This document shows, one piece after another, positions 26,606 to 35,436 of a stretch of 64,000 nucleotides of DNA. The stretch is from Eubacterium sp. (GTDB lineage Bacteria; Bacillota; Clostridia; Lachnospirales; Lachnospiraceae). The number at the start of each line of letters is the position of its first letter. Positions within the stretch are counted from its first letter, which is position 1. The position numbers and the translations under genes were made by a program. The DNA lies in NCBI GenBank assembly GCA_017406925.1, contig JAFQXO010000014.1, positions 1 to 64,000 on the forward strand, given 5' to 3'. The notes beneath the pieces were generated by a model that was not told where the DNA came from, made no database searches, and saw only the letters and a list, made by a program, of their open reading frames with translations.

Positions 26606-27046
26606 TTATTTGCCAGTAGAACCGAAACCGCCGACGCCTCTGACTGTGTCTGAAAGTTCATCGACTTCATTGAATTCTACCGCCAAGAATGGTGCCACCA
26701 CCATCTGTGCGATTCGCTCGTCTTTTTCGATAGTCTGTGGCTCTGTTCCGTGATTGTGAAGTGCCACAGTAACCTCGCCTCTGTAGTCTGCATCTACAAC
26801 TCCAACTTTATTGGCGGGAGCCAAATCTCTCTTACACGAAAGTCCGCTTCTTGCGTAGATCAATCCAGCGTAACCTTCAGGTATCTCAACCGCAATTCCT
26901 GTTCCGACAAAAACTGTCTCATTAGGCTGGATCGTTAATGCTTCGTCTAGGCAAGCATATAGATCAACACCAGCTGCATAGTCACTGCCGTAAGTAGGAG
27001 TAGTTGCGTTATCTTTCAATTTTTTAATATTTATTTTGACTGCCAT
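26606..27046 (-). CDS. dut: dUTP diphosphatase
   Basis: Hydrolyses dUTP to dUMP and pyrophosphate. The 146-residue trimeric-type enzyme shows all five motifs in order: AGVDLYA, ARSGLS, NKVGVVDADYRGEV, ERIAQMV and the C-terminal RGVGGFGSTGK. AGGAGG precedes the ATG. It starts nine bases after nrdG, so both belong to one nucleotide-metabolism operon. Confidence 0.97.
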   Translation of the reverse strand: MAVKINIKKLKDNATTPTYGSDYAAGVDLYACLDEALTIQPNETVFVGTGIAVEIPEGYAGLIYARSGLSCKRDLAPANKVGVVDADYRGEVTVALHNHGTEPQTIEKDERIAQMVVAPFLAVEFNEVDELSDTVRGVGGFGSTGK

Positions 27047-27055
27047 AAGTCCTCC

Positions 27056-27580
27056 TTATATTTCTCTTTCCCATTCAACAATCTTACCAGACTTTAAAGT
27101 TTCAGGTACATTGATGAGTCGTTGGTTCTCTGAACCACGGAAGAGTAGCATTAGGTTTTTTTGTTCCTCTATAAAAGGTCCGTCGACCAAAACATCCAAA
27201 AGCGAAAGGATTTCCTCTGTCTCTGGAAGCTTTCCGACCATTTCTTTCATTATGTATTCGTAAGTATATCCGCTGAAGAGCCAAATGTCTTTATCTGGAT
27301 ATGCTTCCTTGAATGCTTTTGCAGTTTTTAAAACATCTGCCTGGTTCTGAGGGTCGAGTGGCTCACCGCCAAGAAATGTCAAACCTCTGTAAGCGCCGAA
27401 AGACGCTGCGTCAATCAACTTCTGAAGAACTTCATCAGTGAAAGGCTCACCATAATCGAAGTCCCAAGCCTCTTCATTGAAGCAACCCTTACACTTGTGA
27501 GTGCAACCACTCACAAAAAGAGAGACCCTGATACCAGGACCATTGGCTACATCATATGTTTTAATCTCAGCGTAATTCAT
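27056..27580 (-). CDS. nrdG: Anaerobic ribonucleotide reductase activating protein
   Basis: Radical SAM activase that installs the glycyl radical on NrdD. The 174-residue protein has GCTHKCKGC with Cys26, Cys30 and Cys33 for the 4Fe-4S cluster, and TFLGGEPL further on. AAGGAG lies just before the ATG; a second strong AGGAGGTG sits about 30 bases upstream with no usual start codon behind it. nrdD is not next to it, contrary to the common nrdD-nrdG arrangement. It supports an anaerobic lifestyle. Confidence 0.95.
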   Translation of the reverse strand: MNYAEIKTYDVANGPGIRVSLFVSGCTHKCKGCFNEEAWDFDYGEPFTDEVLQKLIDAASFGAYRGLTFLGGEPLDPQNQADVLKTAKAFKEAYPDKDIWLFSGYTYEYIMKEMVGKLPETEEILSLLDVLVDGPFIEEQKNLMLLFRGSENQRLINVPETLKSGKIVEWEREI

Positions 27581-27678
27581 AAAAACTCCTTAAGGTATTC
27601 GATAGAAGAACACCTCCTAGAATTATAAATCAACAAAATATAAAAGTCTATAAACGAGACTAAGAAACTGCACCATAA

Positions 27679-27707
27679 TTGTAAAAAATCTTCTCAAATG
27701 ATAAAAT
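27679..27707 (+). promoter_or_regulatory. Promoter of the sulfhydrylase gene
   Basis: TTGTAA and TAAAAT with 17-base spacing, ending 22 bases before the chosen start codon. The rest of the 125-base divergent gap holds the nrdG leader; no S-box or T-box is seen. Confidence 0.5.
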
Positions 27708-27729
27708 GGTGAAGATTGAGGAGGTTTAT

Positions 27730-29013
27730 ATGAGCGATTATAAAATAAACACAAAATGTATTCTTGGTGGTTATGACCCAGGAAATGGAGAGCCTAGACA
27801 GATTCCTATAATCCAGTCTACAACTTTTAAGTATGACACTAGTGAGGAGATGGGAAAACTATTTGACCTAGAGGCTTCGGGTTATTTCTATACTAGATTG
27901 CAAAACCCAACTAACGATACAGTAGCAGCAAAGATTTGCGACCTTGAAGGTGGAACAGCAGCGATGCTTACATCATCAGGACAGGCGGCTAACTTCTTTG
28001 CGCTTTTCAACATATGCGAGAACGGAAGTCATATTGTTGCCTCATCGGCAATATACGGTGGAACGTTCAACTTAATTGCTGTCACAATGAAGAAGATGGG
28101 AATCGATGTGACATTTGTTTCACCTGATGCCACAGAGGAAGAGATAGACGCAGCATTCCAAGACAATACGCGTGCAGTGTTCGGCGAAACTATTGCAAAC
28201 CCAGCGTTGGCAGTTTTGGATATCGAGTTGTTTGCGAAGGTGGCGCACAAGCATGGAGTTCCATTGATTGTGGATAACACATTCCCAACACCTATCAACT
28301 GCAGACCATTTGAGTGGGGTGCAGACATAGTCACACACGCCACTACTAAATATATGGATGGCCATGGAGTGACTGTTGGCGGAGCCATCGTAGATTCTGG
28401 AAAGTTTGATTGGAAGGCAAATGCTGACAAATTCCCTGGACTCACTACACCAGACGATTCATATCACGGAATCACTTATGTGGAGCAGTTCGGACAGGAA
28501 GGCGCATTCATCACAAAGGCGACAGCACAACTTATGAGAGACTTCGGATGCATTCAGTCTCCACAACATGCTTTCTATATTAATCTGGGACTTGAGTCGC
28601 TTCATCTTAGAATGCCACGACATGTCGAGAACGGTCAGGCATGTGCGGAATTCTTGCAGAACCATCCAAAGGTTAAGAAGGTTAACTATTCAGGACTTCC
28701 TGGAGATAAATATTATGAACTCGCACAGAAGTATCTTCCAAATGGAGGATGTGGTGTAGTTTCATTTGAAATTGAGGGTGGAAGAGAAGAGGCATTGAAG
28801 TTTATGAAGACTCTCAATGTTATTGCTATCGAAACTCATGTGGCAGATGCAAGATCTTGTTGCTTGAACCCGGCTACAGCGACACATCGTCAGCTCACAG
28901 ATGAGCAGTTGGAGGCAGCTGGTATCTCGCCAGGACTTGTAAGACTATCATGTGGTATCGAGGATAAGGAAGACTTGATAGCAGATTTAGAGCAAGCGCT
29001 CGCAGCAATATAA
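27730..29013 (+). CDS. metY: O-acetylhomoserine sulfhydrylase (Cys/Met metabolism PLP enzyme)
   Basis: Forms homocysteine from O-acetylhomoserine and sulfide. The protein of 427 residues has the PLP lysine in HATTKYMDGHG (Lys207), DNTFPTPINCRPFEWGAD before it, and the C-terminal RLSCGIEDKEDLIADL signature. The start at 27730 is chosen because GAGGAGG lies seven bases upstream; an in-frame ATG at 27706 falls in the promoter -10. Substrate (acetylhomoserine versus acetylserine) is inferred from close family resemblance. Confidence 0.9.
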   Translation: MSDYKINTKCILGGYDPGNGEPRQIPIIQSTTFKYDTSEEMGKLFDLEASGYFYTRLQNPTNDTVAAKICDLEGGTAAMLTSSGQAANFFALFNICENGSHIVASSAIYGGTFNLIAVTMKKMGIDVTFVSPDATEEEIDAAFQDNTRAVFGETIANPALAVLDIELFAKVAHKHGVPLIVDNTFPTPINCRPFEWGADIVTHATTKYMDGHGVTVGGAIVDSGKFDWKANADKFPGLTTPDDSYHGITYVEQFGQEGAFITKATAQLMRDFGCIQSPQHAFYINLGLESLHLRMPRHVENGQACAEFLQNHPKVKKVNYSGLPGDKYYELAQKYLPNGGCGVVSFEIEGGREEALKFMKTLNVIAIETHVADARSCCLNPATATHRQLTDEQLEAAGISPGLVRLSCGIEDKEDLIADLEQALAAI

Positions 29014-29019
29014 GATTTA

Positions 29020-29053
29020 ATAGCACTATTGACTTAACGGCCAATAGTGCTAT
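29020..29053. promoter_or_regulatory. Perfect 12-10-12 inverted repeat over the ATPase promoter
   Basis: ATAGCACTATTG and CAATAGTGCTAT are exact complements flanking ten bases. They overlap both the -35 and the -10 of the next promoter. It may be an operator, or a weak terminator of the sulfhydrylase gene, since AATTTTA follows. Confidence 0.6.
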
Positions 29054-29056
29054 AAT
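29029..29056 (+). promoter_or_regulatory. Promoter of the metal ATPase operon
   Basis: TTGACT and TATAAT with 16-base spacing, buried in one inverted repeat and followed at once by a second. Confidence 0.7.
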
Positions 29057-29060
29057 TTTA

Positions 29061-29092
29061 TTGAATATATGAATAAGTGTTCATATATTCAA
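29061..29092. promoter_or_regulatory. Probable ArsR/SmtB operator
   Basis: TTGAATATATGAA and TTCATATATTCAA form a perfect 13-6-13 palindrome just downstream of the promoter. ATATGAA...TTCATAT half-sites are typical of SmtB/CzrA-type repressors, one of which is encoded at the end of this operon. Confidence 0.8.
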
Positions 29093-29105
29093 TAAAGGAG
29101 GAATT

Positions 29106-31004
29106 ATGACAAGAGGACAAAGACTGACATTAACTAGAATTATTATTTCAGGCCTCATGGTTATCGCGCTTATAGTGTTGCCTAAGGTTTATCCGGATGT
29201 ATATAAAACTATCCCAGAGCAATATATGAGATTCTTATATCTCGTTCCATATTTATTAGTGGGCTGGGATGTAATTGTTGGAGCTATTAAAGGACTCTTT
29301 AATCTCAAGTTTTTGGGCGAAAAGTTCTTGATGGTTATTGCGACGATAGGAGCATTCCTGGTAGGAGAGTATCCGGAAGCAGTTTGTGTAATGATTTTCT
29401 ATCAATTGGGAGAACTGTTCGAGGATTATGCTGTCGACAAGAGCAAAGAAAATATTGCGAAGTTGATGGACATCAGACCAGACTATGCAAATGTATATAA
29501 AGATGGAAAACTGGAACAAGTAAATCCGGAAGAGGTATTGGTCGGAACGACCATCGTGGTTAAACCAGGAGAGAAGATTCCTATAGATGGTTTTATCACA
29601 AAAGGACAGTCGTCTATTGATACTACAGCGCTTACTGGAGAGAGTGAGCCATACAGTTGCAAAGAGGGCGACGATGTTATAAGTGGAAGCATCAATGTGA
29701 CAGGTCTTCTAGAGATTGAGACGACTAAAGAGTTTAGCGAGTCGACGGTTTCTAGAATTATTGAGATGGCTCAGACATCGAGCGATAAGAAAGCCAAATC
29801 TGAGAGATTCATCTCAAAGTTTGCGAAGGTGTATACACCTATCGTTTGTGCGCTGGCGGTTGTTATTGCTGTGGGTCCACCGCTGGTTAGAATGGCGTTT
29901 ATGCATTTAGATCCAGATTGGATGACATGGATTTATCGAGCACTTATCTGTCTCGTAATCAGTTGTCCATGTGCGCTTGTTATGAGTATTCCGCTAGGTT
30001 TCTTTGCGGGCATTGGCGGAGCCAGCCATGAGGGTATTTTGATTAAAGGTTCCAACTATATGGAGACGCTCGCAAATGCGAAGCATATCGTTTTCGATAA
30101 GACGGGAACGCTCACTCACGGAGTTTTCAAAGTGAACGGCATTCACCATTCAAAGTTTGCTGACGCAATGCTCCTTGAGTACGCGGCATTGGCGGAGGCA
30201 CATTCTAGTCATCCGATTAGCGCGAGCTTAAAGGCGGAGTGTCCTCGACACGGTGAGCATTATCGTGTGAAAGATGTAGAAGAGTTTCCTGGCAAGGGTG
30301 TGAAGGCTACTGTGGATGGCAGAAAGATTGCAGTAGGCAATGAGACACTTATGCGCGAGGAAGATATTGATTATATTCCATGTAGTCATGTGGGAACTGT
30401 TGTGCACGTTGCAATCGACGGTGAGTATGGCGGACATATTTTGATAAAGGATGAAATTAAGCCTACAACTGAAAAGGCGATTAAGTTACTGAAAAAACTT
30501 GGCATAAAAGATACAGTGATTCTTTCTGGTGACAAAAAGGCGAACGCAGAGGAAGTGGCGGAGAAGATTGGTGTTGATAGAGTTTATAGTGAACTCTTGC
30601 CAGATGAGAAGGTTATTAAACTTGAAGAAATTATAGATAAGAAGAAACCAAATGAGAACGTGGTTTTTGTCGGAGATGGCGTTAACGATGCGCCTACACT
30701 TGCCAGAGCAGATGTAGGAGTTGCGATGGGTGCGTTAGGCTCAGATGCAGCTATCGAGGCGGCAGATGTTGTTCTCATGGATGATGATCCAAGAAAATTG
30801 CCGAAGGCAATAAGAATAGCGAAGAGAACGCTTAGAATCGTTAAAGAAAATATATATTTTGCAATCGGAGTAAAGGTGTTATGCTTAATACTGGGAACAG
30901 TCGGACTTGCAAATATGTGGCTTGCGATTTTTGCTGATGTTGGCGTTATGATTATTGCGGTAGCAAACGCTATTAGAGCGATTATAGTAAGGGATGGTGA
31001 ATAA
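29106..31004 (+). CDS. P1B-type heavy-metal ATPase, zinc/cadmium exporter type
   Basis: The 632-residue pump has the ion motif SCPCAL (Cys287, Cys289), phosphorylation site DKTGTLT (Asp331), SSHPIS, and GDGVNDAPTLA. The acidic residue in the last helices (FADVGV) and FYQLGELFE in an early helix are hallmarks of Zn/Cd/Pb exporters. It lacks the N-terminal metal-binding HMA domain that ZntA and CadA usually have. GGAGG precedes the ATG. The repressor gene with an alpha-5 zinc site follows, supporting zinc or cadmium as substrate. Confidence 0.92.
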   Translation: MTRGQRLTLTRIIISGLMVIALIVLPKVYPDVYKTIPEQYMRFLYLVPYLLVGWDVIVGAIKGLFNLKFLGEKFLMVIATIGAFLVGEYPEAVCVMIFYQLGELFEDYAVDKSKENIAKLMDIRPDYANVYKDGKLEQVNPEEVLVGTTIVVKPGEKIPIDGFITKGQSSIDTTALTGESEPYSCKEGDDVISGSINVTGLLEIETTKEFSESTVSRIIEMAQTSSDKKAKSERFISKFAKVYTPIVCALAVVIAVGPPLVRMAFMHLDPDWMTWIYRALICLVISCPCALVMSIPLGFFAGIGGASHEGILIKGSNYMETLANAKHIVFDKTGTLTHGVFKVNGIHHSKFADAMLLEYAALAEAHSSHPISASLKAECPRHGEHYRVKDVEEFPGKGVKATVDGRKIAVGNETLMREEDIDYIPCSHVGTVVHVAIDGEYGGHILIKDEIKPTTEKAIKLLKKLGIKDTVILSGDKKANAEEVAEKIGVDRVYSELLPDEKVIKLEEIIDKKKPNENVVFVGDGVNDAPTLARADVGVAMGALGSDAAIEAADVVLMDDDPRKLPKAIRIAKRTLRIVKENIYFAIGVKVLCLILGTVGLANMWLAIFADVGVMIIAVANAIRAIIVRDGE

Positions 31005-31005
31005 G

Positions 31006-31302
31006 ATGAAAAGAGTAATTCCTAGCGAGACAGAAATGTATGATATAGCCGAGCTATTTAAGGTGTTCGGTGATTCGACTAGAATTAAAATATTATATTC
31101 GTTATTTGATGGCGAAGTTTGCGTGCAAGATATTGCGGACAAACTGGGAATGACTCAGTCGGCGATTTCACATCAACTTCGAATCTTAAAACAGAACAAG
31201 TTAGTGAAGACTAGAAGAGAGGGAAAGATGATTTACTATTCGCTCGATGACGATCATGTCAGAACGATTATTGCGCAAGGATGCGAGCACATAAGAGAGT
31301 AA
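31006..31302 (+). CDS. ArsR/SmtB family metal-sensing repressor
   Basis: A winged-helix protein of 98 residues with recognition helix TQSAISHQLRILKQ. The last helix holds Asp-x-His and, eleven residues on, His-x-x-Glu (DDH...HIRE), the exact spacing of the alpha-5 zinc site in SmtB and CzrA. The alpha-3 CxC motif of cadmium and arsenic sensors is reduced to one cysteine (EVCVQD). It likely represses the operon through the palindrome upstream of the ATPase. ATG 31006 is chosen over 30994, whose ribosome site would be too close. Confidence 0.92.
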   Translation: MKRVIPSETEMYDIAELFKVFGDSTRIKILYSLFDGEVCVQDIADKLGMTQSAISHQLRILKQNKLVKTRREGKMIYYSLDDDHVRTIIAQGCEHIRE

Positions 31303-31308
31303 TTTATT

Positions 31309-31338
31309 GGGAAAGGTTATTCGACCTTTCCCTTTATT
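31309..31338 (+). terminator. Intrinsic terminator
   Basis: GGGAAAGGT and ACCTTTCCC form a nine-base stem followed by TTTATTTA after the repressor gene. Confidence 0.8.
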
Positions 31339-31379
31339 TATGCTAAAATATGCAAGGAAATAAAGATAGGAAAACTATA

Positions 31380-33185
31380 ATGGATCAGAGTAAAGTTAGG
31401 AATTTTTGCATAATTGCACATATCGACCATGGTAAGTCGACACTCGCAGACCGCATCATCGAGATGACCGGTCTTTTGACTGACCGCGAAATGCAAGCGC
31501 AAGTTCTCGACAATATGGACCTCGAGCGTGAACGTGGAATTACAATCAAGTCGCAGGCTGTTCGAACTGTTTACAAGGCAAAGGACGGCGAAGAGTATAT
31601 ATTCAACTTGATTGACACTCCAGGTCACGTTGATTTCAACTATGAGGTCTCGCGTAGTCTTGCTGCGTGTGATGGAGCAGTGCTTGTGGTAGATGCTGCA
31701 CAAGGAGTGGAGGCGCAGACCCTCGCGAACGTATATCTAGCACTTGACCACGACCTGGAAGTTTTCCCTGTCATAAATAAGATAGATTTAGACTCCGCAG
31801 ACCCAGAGCGAGTGAAGGCGGAGATAGAGGATGTTATCGGTCTCGATGCATCGGACGCGCCACTTATTTCAGCGAAAACTGGATTAAACTGTGAGGATGT
31901 TCTCGAGGCTATTGTCGAAAAGATTCCTGCCCCTACGGGCAATGCTGATGCACCCCTTCAGGCTCTGATTTTCGACAGTTTATATGACGCATACAAAGGT
32001 GTAATTGTTTTCTGCCGTATAAAGGAAGGAACAGTTAAGCCTGGAATGAATATAAAGATGATGGCTACTGGCGCTACCGCCAATGTAGTCGAAGTAGGTT
32101 ACTTTGGAGCGGGACAGTTTATACAGTGTGATGAATTGTTGGCCGGAATGGTTGGATACATCACAGCGAGCATAAAAAATGTGGCTGACACACAAGTTGG
32201 TGACACAGTGACAGATGCCGACAGACCTGCAAGTGAGCCACTCCCTGGTTATAAGGAAGTTCACTCGATGGTTTACTGCGGTATTTATCCAGCGGACGGT
32301 GCGAAGTATCCGGACTTAAGAGATGCGCTCGAAAAATTGCAACTAAACGATGCGTCTCTTCATTATGAACCAGAGACATCCGTGGCTTTGGGCTTTGGAT
32401 TTAGATGTGGATTCTTGGGACTACTGCATTTGGAGATAGTACAAGAACGTTTGGAGAGAGAGTACGACCTTGACCTCGTCACGACGGCTCCATCTGTTAT
32501 ATATAAAGTACACAAGTCAAGTGGTGAAGTAATAGAACTCACAAACCCAACTAACTTGCCAGACCCTAGTGAGATAGAGTATATGGAAGAGCCTATAGTG
32601 AATGCAGAGATAATGGTGACTTCAGAATTTATAGGACCTATCATGGAACTATGTCAGCAGAGACGAGGTAGTTATGTGAGTATGGAATATGTTGAGGGTA
32701 CGAGAGCACTCTTGAAATATGATATGCCACTTAATGAGATTATTTATGATTTCTTTGATGCGCTTAAGTCGCGTTCTAGAGGCTATGCGTCATTTGATTA
32801 TGAGATGAAGGATTACGAGAGAGCAGATCTTGTGAAACTCGATATCCTAATAAATAAAGAGGAAGTGGATGCACTTTCATTTATCGTGCCAGAGGTTTCT
32901 GCGTATGAACGTGGAAAGAAAATGTGTGAGAAGTTAAAGAAAGAGATTCCACGCCAGCAGTTTGAAGTGCCTATCCAGGCTGCCATCGGATCAAAGATTA
33001 TCGCTCGTGAGACTGTGAAAGCTGTTCGTAAGGACGTGCTTGCAAAGTGTTATGGTGGAGATATTTCAAGAAAGAAAAAACTTCTCGAAAAGCAGAAGGA
33101 AGGTAAGAAGCGTATGCGCCAAGTTGGAAATGTGGATATACCACAGTCGGCGTTTATGTCAGTTCTGAAATTAGACGATGAATAA
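31380..33185 (+). CDS. lepA: Elongation factor 4
   Basis: Ribosome back-translocase GTPase. With the start at 31380 the protein is 601 residues, the family norm; the in-frame ATG at 31350 has no ribosome site. G motifs are AHIDHGKST near the N-terminus, DTPGHVDF and NKIDL, and the LepA-specific C-terminal domain ends [20 protein letters not shown]. It overlaps hemW by eight bases, the conserved lepA-hemW pairing of Firmicutes. Confidence 0.97.
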   Translation: MDQSKVRNFCIIAHIDHGKSTLADRIIEMTGLLTDREMQAQVLDNMDLERERGITIKSQAVRTVYKAKDGEEYIFNLIDTPGHVDFNYEVSRSLAACDGAVLVVDAAQGVEAQTLANVYLALDHDLEVFPVINKIDLDSADPERVKAEIEDVIGLDASDAPLISAKTGLNCEDVLEAIVEKIPAPTGNADAPLQALIFDSLYDAYKGVIVFCRIKEGTVKPGMNIKMMATGATANVVEVGYFGAGQFIQCDELLAGMVGYITASIKNVADTQVGDTVTDADRPASEPLPGYKEVHSMVYCGIYPADGAKYPDLRDALEKLQLNDASLHYEPETSVALGFGFRCGFLGLLHLEIVQERLEREYDLDLVTTAPSVIYKVHKSSGEVIELTNPTNLPDPSEIEYMEEPIVNAEIMVTSEFIGPIMELCQQRRGSYVSMEYVEGTRALLKYDMPLNEIIYDFFDALKSRSRGYASFDYEMKDYERADLVKLDILINKEEVDALSFIVPEVSAYERGKKMCEKLKKEIPRQQFEVPIQAAIGSKIIARETVKAVRKDVLAKCYGGDISRKKKLLEKQKEGKKRMRQVGNVDIPQSAFMSVLKLDDE

Positions 33186-34323
33186 ATTAGAAATATATAT
33201 CCACATTCCATTTTGTGCTAAGAAATGTGACTACTGTGATTTTTTATCGGCTCCTTGCGATGATGAGACGGTGAACCGATACGTAGAGGCATTAAAGTAT
33301 GAGATAGAATGTGCGAGAGATGAAATAAAAGAGTATCTAGTCGATACGATATTTATCGGTGGAGGTACTCCTTCCATATTAGAGGGAAAGCAGATTACTA
33401 GCGTTCTTGAAACGCTTAAGAATTGCGCCAATATTTCTGATGATGCAGAGATAACAATCGAGTGTAATCCTGGAACCGTTGATGAGTCTAAGCTAAAAAC
33501 ATTATTTGCCGCAGGCATCAATCGAATTAGCCTTGGTCTTCAGAGCGCTAATGACGACGAATTGAAAAGTATCGGACGCATTCATACATATGACGAGTTT
33601 TTGGAGTCTTATAATATTGCTCGCGAGTGTGGCTTTAACAATATCAATGTGGATCTTATGAGTGCTTTGCCTGGGCAAACAAAAGAAACGTATGTGGAAA
33701 GCTTAAAGAAGGTTGCAGCTTTAAACCCAGAACATATTTCAGCGTACAGTTTGATAGTGGAGGATGAGACGCCACTTGAGGCGAGAGTATCTAATGGTGA
33801 AGTTGATCTTCCTGATGAGGATACAGAGCGTGAGATGTATTATGCGACCAAAGACGTATTGGAAAAGTCTGGTTATCACAGATATGAGATTTCAAATTAT
33901 GCGAAGGAAGGCTTCGAGTGCAGACACAATATCGGTTACTGGAAGAGAGTAGACTATATGGGGTTTGGAATCGGAGCAGCATCATTAGTTAAGAACGAAA
34001 GGTATAACAATATCAGTGAGTTGAATAAGTATATTGCTGTGATGGATGAGTTTTCAGATGTAAGTTCGATAAGAGAAAATGTTCAGAAACTAAGCATACA
34101 GGAACAGATGGAAGAGTTTATGTTCCTGGGACTTCGAATGATAGATGGAATAAGTAAAACCGATTTTGAGAATTGCTTTGGAAAAAGCATAGATGAAGTA
34201 TATGGGGACGTTGTTAGGAAAGAAGAGCAAACGGGCAATTTGATTTGCGAAAAAGATAGAATTAGATTGAGTGACAAAGGAATAGATATTAGTAATATTG
34301 TGTTGGCTAAGTTTTTGTTGTGA
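33178..34323 (+). CDS. hemW: Radical SAM heme chaperone HemW
   Basis: The 381-residue protein has the cluster motif [11 protein letters not shown] (Cys13, Cys17, Cys20) followed by FIGGGTPS, and the HemW C-terminal domain. The extra cysteine present in HemN is missing from the motif (CDYCDF), marking it as HemW rather than coproporphyrinogen oxidase. It inserts heme into target enzymes. The start lies inside the end of lepA. In Bacillus hrcA follows; here four kilobases of other genes intervene. Confidence 0.93.
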   Translation: MNKLEIYIHIPFCAKKCDYCDFLSAPCDDETVNRYVEALKYEIECARDEIKEYLVDTIFIGGGTPSILEGKQITSVLETLKNCANISDDAEITIECNPGTVDESKLKTLFAAGINRISLGLQSANDDELKSIGRIHTYDEFLESYNIARECGFNNINVDLMSALPGQTKETYVESLKKVAALNPEHISAYSLIVEDETPLEARVSNGEVDLPDEDTEREMYYATKDVLEKSGYHRYEISNYAKEGFECRHNIGYWKRVDYMGFGIGAASLVKNERYNNISELNKYIAVMDEFSDVSSIRENVQKLSIQEQMEEFMFLGLRMIDGISKTDFENCFGKSIDEVYGDVVRKEEQTGNLICEKDRIRLSDKGIDISNIVLAKFLL

Positions 34324-34386
34324 TTAATTAGTTTTAAAGAAATGTTAAATAGTGTATGATGAGAAAGGTAGACGGTATATTATAAA

Positions 34387-34809
34387 ATGAAGAAAAAAGA
34401 AGAATTAATTAGAACAATTAAATTTGTATTATTTTCAATATCAGCTGGAATAATTGAAATATCTGTTTTTGCATTGATGTATGATTTGATTAGGATTCCA
34501 TGGTGGCCAAGTTACTTGACGGCGCTTGTTTTGTCGGTGCTTTGGAACTTTACATTTAACAGACGATATACTTTTAAGTCGGCGAACAATGTTCCTATCG
34601 CTATGATTAAAGTTGCAATCTTTTATGCTATATTTACACCGCTTACAACTATTGGAGGAAATTATTTGGAACAGACGGTGGGATGGAATGGTAATTTGGT
34701 GACAGGTGTGACAATGGCTATTAATCTTACGACAGAATACTTGTATGATAGATTATTCGTTTTTAGGAAGACGGTAGATACAAATGATTTGGCTAATAAA
34801 AACGATTAG
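34387..34809 (+). CDS. GtrA family membrane protein
   Basis: The 140-residue protein has four membrane segments and the GtrA motifs NFTFNRRYTFKS and TEYLYDRLFVFRK. It is a second GtrA-like protein, separate from the one in the 4.5-6 kb cluster, and has no glycosyltransferase beside it. It might flip a lipid-linked sugar or isoprenoid for genes elsewhere. A terminator follows. Confidence 0.85.
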   Translation: MKKKEELIRTIKFVLFSISAGIIEISVFALMYDLIRIPWWPSYLTALVLSVLWNFTFNRRYTFKSANNVPIAMIKVAIFYAIFTPLTTIGGNYLEQTVGWNGNLVTGVTMAINLTTEYLYDRLFVFRKTVDTNDLANKND

Positions 34810-34836
34810 TGAAACGAAATAGTTAAATAGTTAATC

Positions 34837-34874
34837 AAAGAGGCTTTGAGGTTAACCCCAAAGCCTCTTTTTGT
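34837..34874 (+). terminator. Intrinsic terminator
   Basis: AAAGAGGCTTTG pairs with CAAAGCCTCTTT; an inner GGTTAACC extends the hairpin, and T residues follow. Confidence 0.9.
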
Positions 34875-34956
34875 ATTGAAAGATTATTTAACTTTAATCG
34901 TAAAAGATCCTCCTGCGATGTAAGTACATTTCTTGAACTTGAAATAGGGTTTTTTT

Positions 34957-35286
34957 TTATTTGTCAAAACATATCCAATTATTTAACAAATCTTCATTGG
35001 ATTCATAAAAGTCCAAGTCTTGATCATAAAAGAAAATATAATAAATAGTACTTGTTTTATCATTGTTGCCAATAAGCATTATCTCGTGAGGCATTTCCCA
35101 ATAATCATCTGGATCAAGTTGAACATATCTAAAATAAGTATTATCCTTTGAGGAAAAGTATGGTTTTATAATTATCTTTTCATCATCAACACCCTCCATG
35201 AGAATATTTTCTTTAATAAAATCGAAGTTTTTATCAATTTTATCTAATTCTTTTTTATAGTTTTTATTATTATATTGAACTTTCAA
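34957..35286 (-). CDS. Small unrecognised protein, start uncertain, possibly 5'-truncated
   Basis: The 109 codons from a TTG at 35286 encode a lysine-, asparagine- and tyrosine-rich protein I do not recognise. There is no ribosome site at the TTG. The frame stays open for 17 more codons upstream, to a TAA at 35338-35340, and those codons also read like protein (HQDILVFYSDSYVL). A frameshift or truncated 5' end near an A-run there is plausible. The DNA is clearly more AT-rich than the neighbours, and it lies between hemW and hrcA in accessory sequence. Confidence 0.45.
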   Translation of the reverse strand: MKVQYNNKNYKKELDKIDKNFDFIKENILMEGVDDEKIIIKPYFSSKDNTYFRYVQLDPDDYWEMPHEIMLIGNNDKTSTIYYIFFYDQDLDFYESNEDLLNNWICFDK

Positions 35287-35436
35287 TACATATGAATCTG
35301 AATAAAAAACAAGTATATCTTGATGAAGGTTGCTTTTTTATAGATTTTTCTCAATATTTCGTGATAAAATTATCCTATATTAAATAATGAGCGGATATGT
35401 GAAGAACGGCAAATAAGAATAAAGGAGAACTGCAAT

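Noticed and set aside
27706-27729. Upstream ATG for the sulfhydrylase gene
   Set aside because: It falls in the predicted -10 region and would place the strong GAGGAGG ribosome site inside the coding sequence.
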